From Nocardia sp. BSTN01 (GTDB lineage Bacteria > Actinomycetota > Actinomycetes > Mycobacteriales > Mycobacteriaceae): a stretch of DNA of 64,000 nucleotides. This document shows positions 61,013-64,000 of the stretch, one piece after another. The position numbers and the translations under genes are program-made. Location of the stretch: the NCBI RefSeq assembly GCF_015354405.1, contig NZ_JADKYP010000012.1, forward strand, positions 82,597-146,596. The letters are read 5' to 3'. Each line of letters opens with the position of its first letter. Position 1 is the stretch's first letter. The notes beneath the pieces were generated by a model. That model was not told the DNA's origin. It saw only the letters and a program-made list of their open reading frames with translations, and made no database searches.

Positions 61013-63670
61013 TCATCGCAGAGCTGCGGCGAGATAAGGGGCGGTGGCGCTGTACGGATCGGCGGCCGCCTCGGCCGGGGTGCCGGTGACGACGACACGG
61101 CCGCCCTCGTTGCCGGCACCGGGCCCGAGGTCGATGACATGGTCGGCCTGGATCACCACGCGCATATCCAGTTCGGCGACCACGACGGTATTGCCCGCGT
61201 CCACCAGTTTCTGCAGGTGCAGCATCAGCCGGTCGGTATCGGCCGGATGCAGTCCCGAAGTCGGCTCGTCGAGGAGATACAGTGCGTCGCCGCGATGGGC
61301 GCGCTGCAGTTCGGTGGCGAGCTTGACCCGTTGGGCCTCACCGCCGGACAGTTCGGTCGCCGGCTGTCCCAACCGGAGGTAGCCGAGCCCGACGTCGCAC
61401 AGAACTGTCAGCGAGCGCAGGATGTCGGTGTCGCCGTCGAAGAACGCGCGTGCCTCGTCGACGCTCATCTCCAGAACCTCGGCGATATCGCGGCCGTGCC
61501 ATGTGATTTCGAGTGTGCTCGCCTGGTAGCGGGTGCCGTGGCAGTCCGGGCACGGCGTATAGACGCTGGGCAGGAACAGTAATTCGACCATCACCCAGCC
61601 TTCACCTTCACATGTCGGGCATCGCCCGGACGCGACGTTGAACGAGAACCGGCCCGCGTTGTAGTGCCTGCGCCGCGCCTTGGGTGTACTGGCGAAACGG
61701 CGGCGGATGTAATCGAACATTCCGGTGTAGGTGGCGACATTCGAACGGGGAGTGCGGCCGATCGGTTTCTGGTCGATGCACACCACCCGGCGAAGATCGC
61801 CGACTCCACCGACGATCGCGCCGTCGACGGCCTGCGACTCCTCCGAGAGCAGCAGGTCGTCTCCGTCGTCGTCGGCAGTGACCACCGGATGGCCCAGACG
61901 CTCACCGACCAACGCGGGGAGCGCCTGACTGACCAGGCTCGACTTCCCGGAACCCGAGACACCGGTGACAGCGGTCAGGCATTTCAGCGGAAACGACACC
62001 GACACGTCACGTAAATTGTTGCGGCGCACCTTCTTCAGGCGCAACCATTCATCCGCCTGCCGCGGCGGCCGGGGTGCGGGCTTCTCGTGGCCGAACAGAT
62101 AGCGACGTGTCGCCGACTCACCGACGTCGCTCAAACCTTCAGGCGGTCCGCTGTGCAGAACTCGGCCGCCGTCCTCGCCCGCGCCGGGACCGAGATCGAC
62201 CAGCCAGTCGGCGGCGCCGATGATGTCGAGCGAGTGCTCGACGACGAACACGCTGTTACCGCGGCGCTTCAGACCCTCCAGGATCCCCAGCAGGGCGCCG
62301 CGGTCGCGCGGGTGCAGCCCCGCCGACGGCTCGTCCAGGACGTACACCACTCCGAAGAGCTGCGAAGAGAGTTGCGTCGCCAGCCGCACGCGCTGCAACT
62401 CGCCCGACGACAGGGTCGGTGTGCTGCGGTCCAGCGACAGATAACCCAGGCCCAGGTCGGTGACCGGCCGCAGCCGCTCGAGCAGCTCGGCGACCAAACG
62501 CTGTGCGGCAGCGCGTTTTTCGACCGACATATTCGGCGTGTTACGAACATCCGGCGCCGCATCGTGTGCAGAGCCGCCGGCCGCGACCCGTTTCTCGACC
62601 GCCGTTCGCCGGGCCGACTCGTCGAGGACAGCGTCGGAGCCGATATCGGTCGGGCGCCAGTTTTCGGCGAGTACCGACGACAACAGTTCGGCGAGGCGGG
62701 CCAGGGGAAGTGCGGAGAATTCGGCGATGTCGAGCCCTTCGAACGTCACCGACAGGGCTTGCGGTTTGAGTAGTTTGCCGTCGCAGGCCGAGCACACCGC
62801 ACTGCGGATGAATCGGGATACCCGCTTCTTCACCGAGGCGCTCTTGGTATTCGCGAACGTGTCGAGGACGTACCGGCGCGCCCCGGTGAACGTGCCCTGG
62901 TAGCTGGGTTCCATCTTCTGCTTCAGCGCGCGGCGTGTCTGCGCCGGGGTGAATCCCGCGTACACCGGCACCGTCGGATGCTCGTCGGTGTAGAGGATCC
63001 AGTCGCGGTCCTTCTTCGGCAGGTCTCGCCAGGGCCGGTCGACGTCGTATCCGAGCGACACCAGGATGTCGCGGAGGTTCTGACCGTGCCAGGCCGGTGG
63101 CCAGGAGGCGATCGCCCGGTCCCGGATCGTCAGCGACGGGTCGGGCACCATCAGTGTCTCGGGTACCTCGTACACCCGGCCGATGCCGTGACAGGTGGGG
63201 CAGGCGCCCTGCACGGTGTTCGGTGAGAAGTCCTCGGCATAGAGCATCGGCTGCTTCGCCGGGTAGTTACCGGCTCGTGAATACAGCATGCGGACCAGGC
63301 TCGACAACGTCGTCACACTGCCGACCGAGGATCGGGCACTACCGCCGCCGCGGTGTTGCTGCAGGGCGACCGCCGGCGGCAGGCCCTCGATCGAATCGAC
63401 ATCGGGAACGCCGACCTGGTCGATGAGGCGGCGCGCGTACGGCGCCACCGACTCCAGATACCGGCGCTGGGATTCCGCGAACAACGTGCCGAAGGCCAGC
63501 GACGATTTCCCCGAACCCGAAACTCCGGTGAATACCACCAGCGCATCGCGCGGGATATCGACATCGACATCGGCGAGATTGTGCTCCCGCGCGCCGCGCA
63601 CCTGTACGCAGGCGGCGACGTCGATCGGAGGGTCGCCTGGCGCCCGCTTTCGCGCGGAAGTACCTGTCAT
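61013..63670 (-). CDS. UvrA2-like ABC ATPase
   Basis: The protein has 885 residues from ATG 63670. It has two ABC halves: Walker [16 protein letters not shown] and [15 protein letters not shown]; signatures [15 protein letters not shown] and [15 protein letters not shown]; zinc-finger cysteines [26 protein letters not shown] and CPDCHGTRY. It is shorter than housekeeping UvrA (about 950-970 aa), fitting the UvrA2 class that lacks the UvrB-binding insert. Members are linked to DNA-damage tolerance and to resistance against DNA-binding antibiotics. The gene stands alone. Confidence 0.93.
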   Translation of the reverse strand: MTGTSARKRAPGDPPIDVAACVQVRGAREHNLADVDVDIPRDALVVFTGVSGSGKSSLAFGTLFAESQRRYLESVAPYARRLIDQVGVPDVDSIEGLPPAVALQQHRGGGSARSSVGSVTTLSSLVRMLYSRAGNYPAKQPMLYAEDFSPNTVQGACPTCHGIGRVYEVPETLMVPDPSLTIRDRAIASWPPAWHGQNLRDILVSLGYDVDRPWRDLPKKDRDWILYTDEHPTVPVYAGFTPAQTRRALKQKMEPSYQGTFTGARRYVLDTFANTKSASVKKRVSRFIRSAVCSACDGKLLKPQALSVTFEGLDIAEFSALPLARLAELLSSVLAENWRPTDIGSDAVLDESARRTAVEKRVAAGGSAHDAAPDVRNTPNMSVEKRAAAQRLVAELLERLRPVTDLGLGYLSLDRSTPTLSSGELQRVRLATQLSSQLFGVVYVLDEPSAGLHPRDRGALLGILEGLKRRGNSVFVVEHSLDIIGAADWLVDLGPGAGEDGGRVLHSGPPEGLSDVGESATRRYLFGHEKPAPRPPRQADEWLRLKKVRRNNLRDVSVSFPLKCLTAVTGVSGSGKSSLVSQALPALVGERLGHPVVTADDDGDDLLLSEESQAVDGAIVGGVGDLRRVVCIDQKPIGRTPRSNVATYTGMFDYIRRRFASTPKARRRHYNAGRFSFNVASGRCPTCEGEGWVMVELLFLPSVYTPCPDCHGTRYQASTLEITWHGRDIAEVLEMSVDEARAFFDGDTDILRSLTVLCDVGLGYLRLGQPATELSGGEAQRVKLATELQRAHRGDALYLLDEPTSGLHPADTDRLMLHLQKLVDAGNTVVVAELDMRVVIQADHVIDLGPGAGNEGGRVVVTGTPAEAAADPYSATAPYLAAALR

Positions 63671-63796
63671 CACCTGGCCTCGTGTGGTCGAACCGGTGCC
63701 GAAGGGTGCTCTGATCTCATCGGTTACCCGGGACCGGTCGCTTCTATCGTCGGCACGATGCCCGCACGAGGCTCAGTCGTGAATGTCCGGCACCTA

Positions 63797-63837
63797 CGAC
63801 GATGCCCTCACAGCAAACTGCCGTGAGGGCATCGTCG
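63797..63837 (-). terminator. Hairpin terminator of the right-edge gene
   Basis: A perfect 15-bp stem (CGACGATGCCCTCAC and its complement) around an 11-base loop starts 25 bases past the minus-strand stop at 63862. Confidence 0.85.
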
Positions 63838-63861
63838 CGAAACCTGGCGGCGATAAGCGTG

Positions 63862-64000
63862 TTATTTGCTGGGTGCCGGCTTGAAGGGGGCGTTGATGGT
63901 CGCGAAGTACTGGATCGCGGCGCCGATCGCGACCGGAGCGGTCACGAGGAGCTGGCCGGCGAGCACACCCAGGAAGCCGACGGCGGCGGCACCGGCGATG
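63862..64000 (-). CDS. Small Gly/Ala-rich membrane protein, truncated by window edge
   Basis: Only the last 45 codons are visible: a hydrophobic stretch GAAAVGFLGVLAGQLLVTAPVAIGAAIQYF, then a polar end NAPFKPAPSK. The start lies beyond the window. It resembles the C-terminal part of the secreted protein gene at 2227 in style. The function is unknown. A strong terminator follows. Confidence 0.65.
   Translation of the reverse strand, partial: IAGAAAVGFLGVLAGQLLVTAPVAIGAAIQYFATINAPFKPAPSK

Noticed and set aside
1-64000. tRNA, rRNA, IS elements, phage genes, CRISPR arrays
   Set aside because: I looked for clover-leaf-like segments, transposase motifs, terminal inverted repeats and regularly spaced direct repeats and saw none that hold up.

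Overview
The window is about 64 kb of high-GC DNA with many GTG starts and 4-bp start/stop overlaps. It carries an aerobic cobalamin set, PPOX-type (F420/FMN) proteins, RbpA, a WS/DGAT acyltransferase, FxsA/Lnt synteny and many small secreted proteins. Together these point to a mycolic-acid actinomycete, most likely Nocardia or a close relative. From memory of M. tuberculosis, the gene neighbourhood (cobIJ/cobH/cobG/cobN, PPOX protein, fxsA, lnt, rbpA) is a conserved chromosomal backbone, so this reads as chromosome with a few accessory insertions. I saw no tRNA, rRNA, insertion sequence, phage gene or CRISPR array.

Left part (1-12.2 kb): a truncated SDR gene, a secreted lipase-like gene broken by a frameshift, a secreted protein, then the cobalamin block. 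cobK (+) faces cobIJ-cobH-membrane protein-cobG (-). cobN (+) lies behind a cobalamin riboswitch. CobG, CobH, CobIJ, CobK and CobN all belong to the oxygen-dependent, late-cobalt pathway.

Middle-left (12.2-26.1 kb): two convergent PPOX paralogues; a methionine aminopeptidase divergent from a small XRE regulator with two palindromic operators between them; a TetR regulator divergent from a flavin/deazaflavin-type reductase with its own palindrome; a TldE/TldD protease pair; a second TetR regulator with a long palindrome; a TauE-type transporter; a two-component system; FxsA; an amidohydrolase; and apolipoprotein N-acyltransferase (Lnt).

Centre (26.4-42.0 kb): a single 13.65-kb NRPS gene (C-A-T x4-TE) translationally coupled to a DrrA/DrrB-like exporter and closed by a perfect 16-bp hairpin terminator. 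Module 1 looks like EntF (serine-activating, EntF-like condensation domain). Three further modules with near-identical hydrophobic-type pockets follow. The predicted product is an acyl-Ser-X-X-X peptide that I cannot match to a known compound. This block occupies the lnt-rbpA interval, where related genomes keep ppm1.

Right part (42-64 kb): rbpA with a sigma-R/SigH-type promoter; a zinc-ribbon-like small protein; membrane proteins; an alpha/alpha-barrel (terpene cyclase-like) protein with membrane helices; a DMT transporter; a dedicated TrpF; a GT9 glycosyltransferase; a copper-chaperone/DyP-peroxidase operon; GtrA; an MmyB-like regulator; two FAD oxidoreductases; WS/DGAT; an anti-sigma/anti-anti-sigma pair; a DUF1304 protein; a tspO pseudogene with two frameshifts; and a UvrA2-like ABC ATPase. 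A small membrane-protein gene runs off the right edge.
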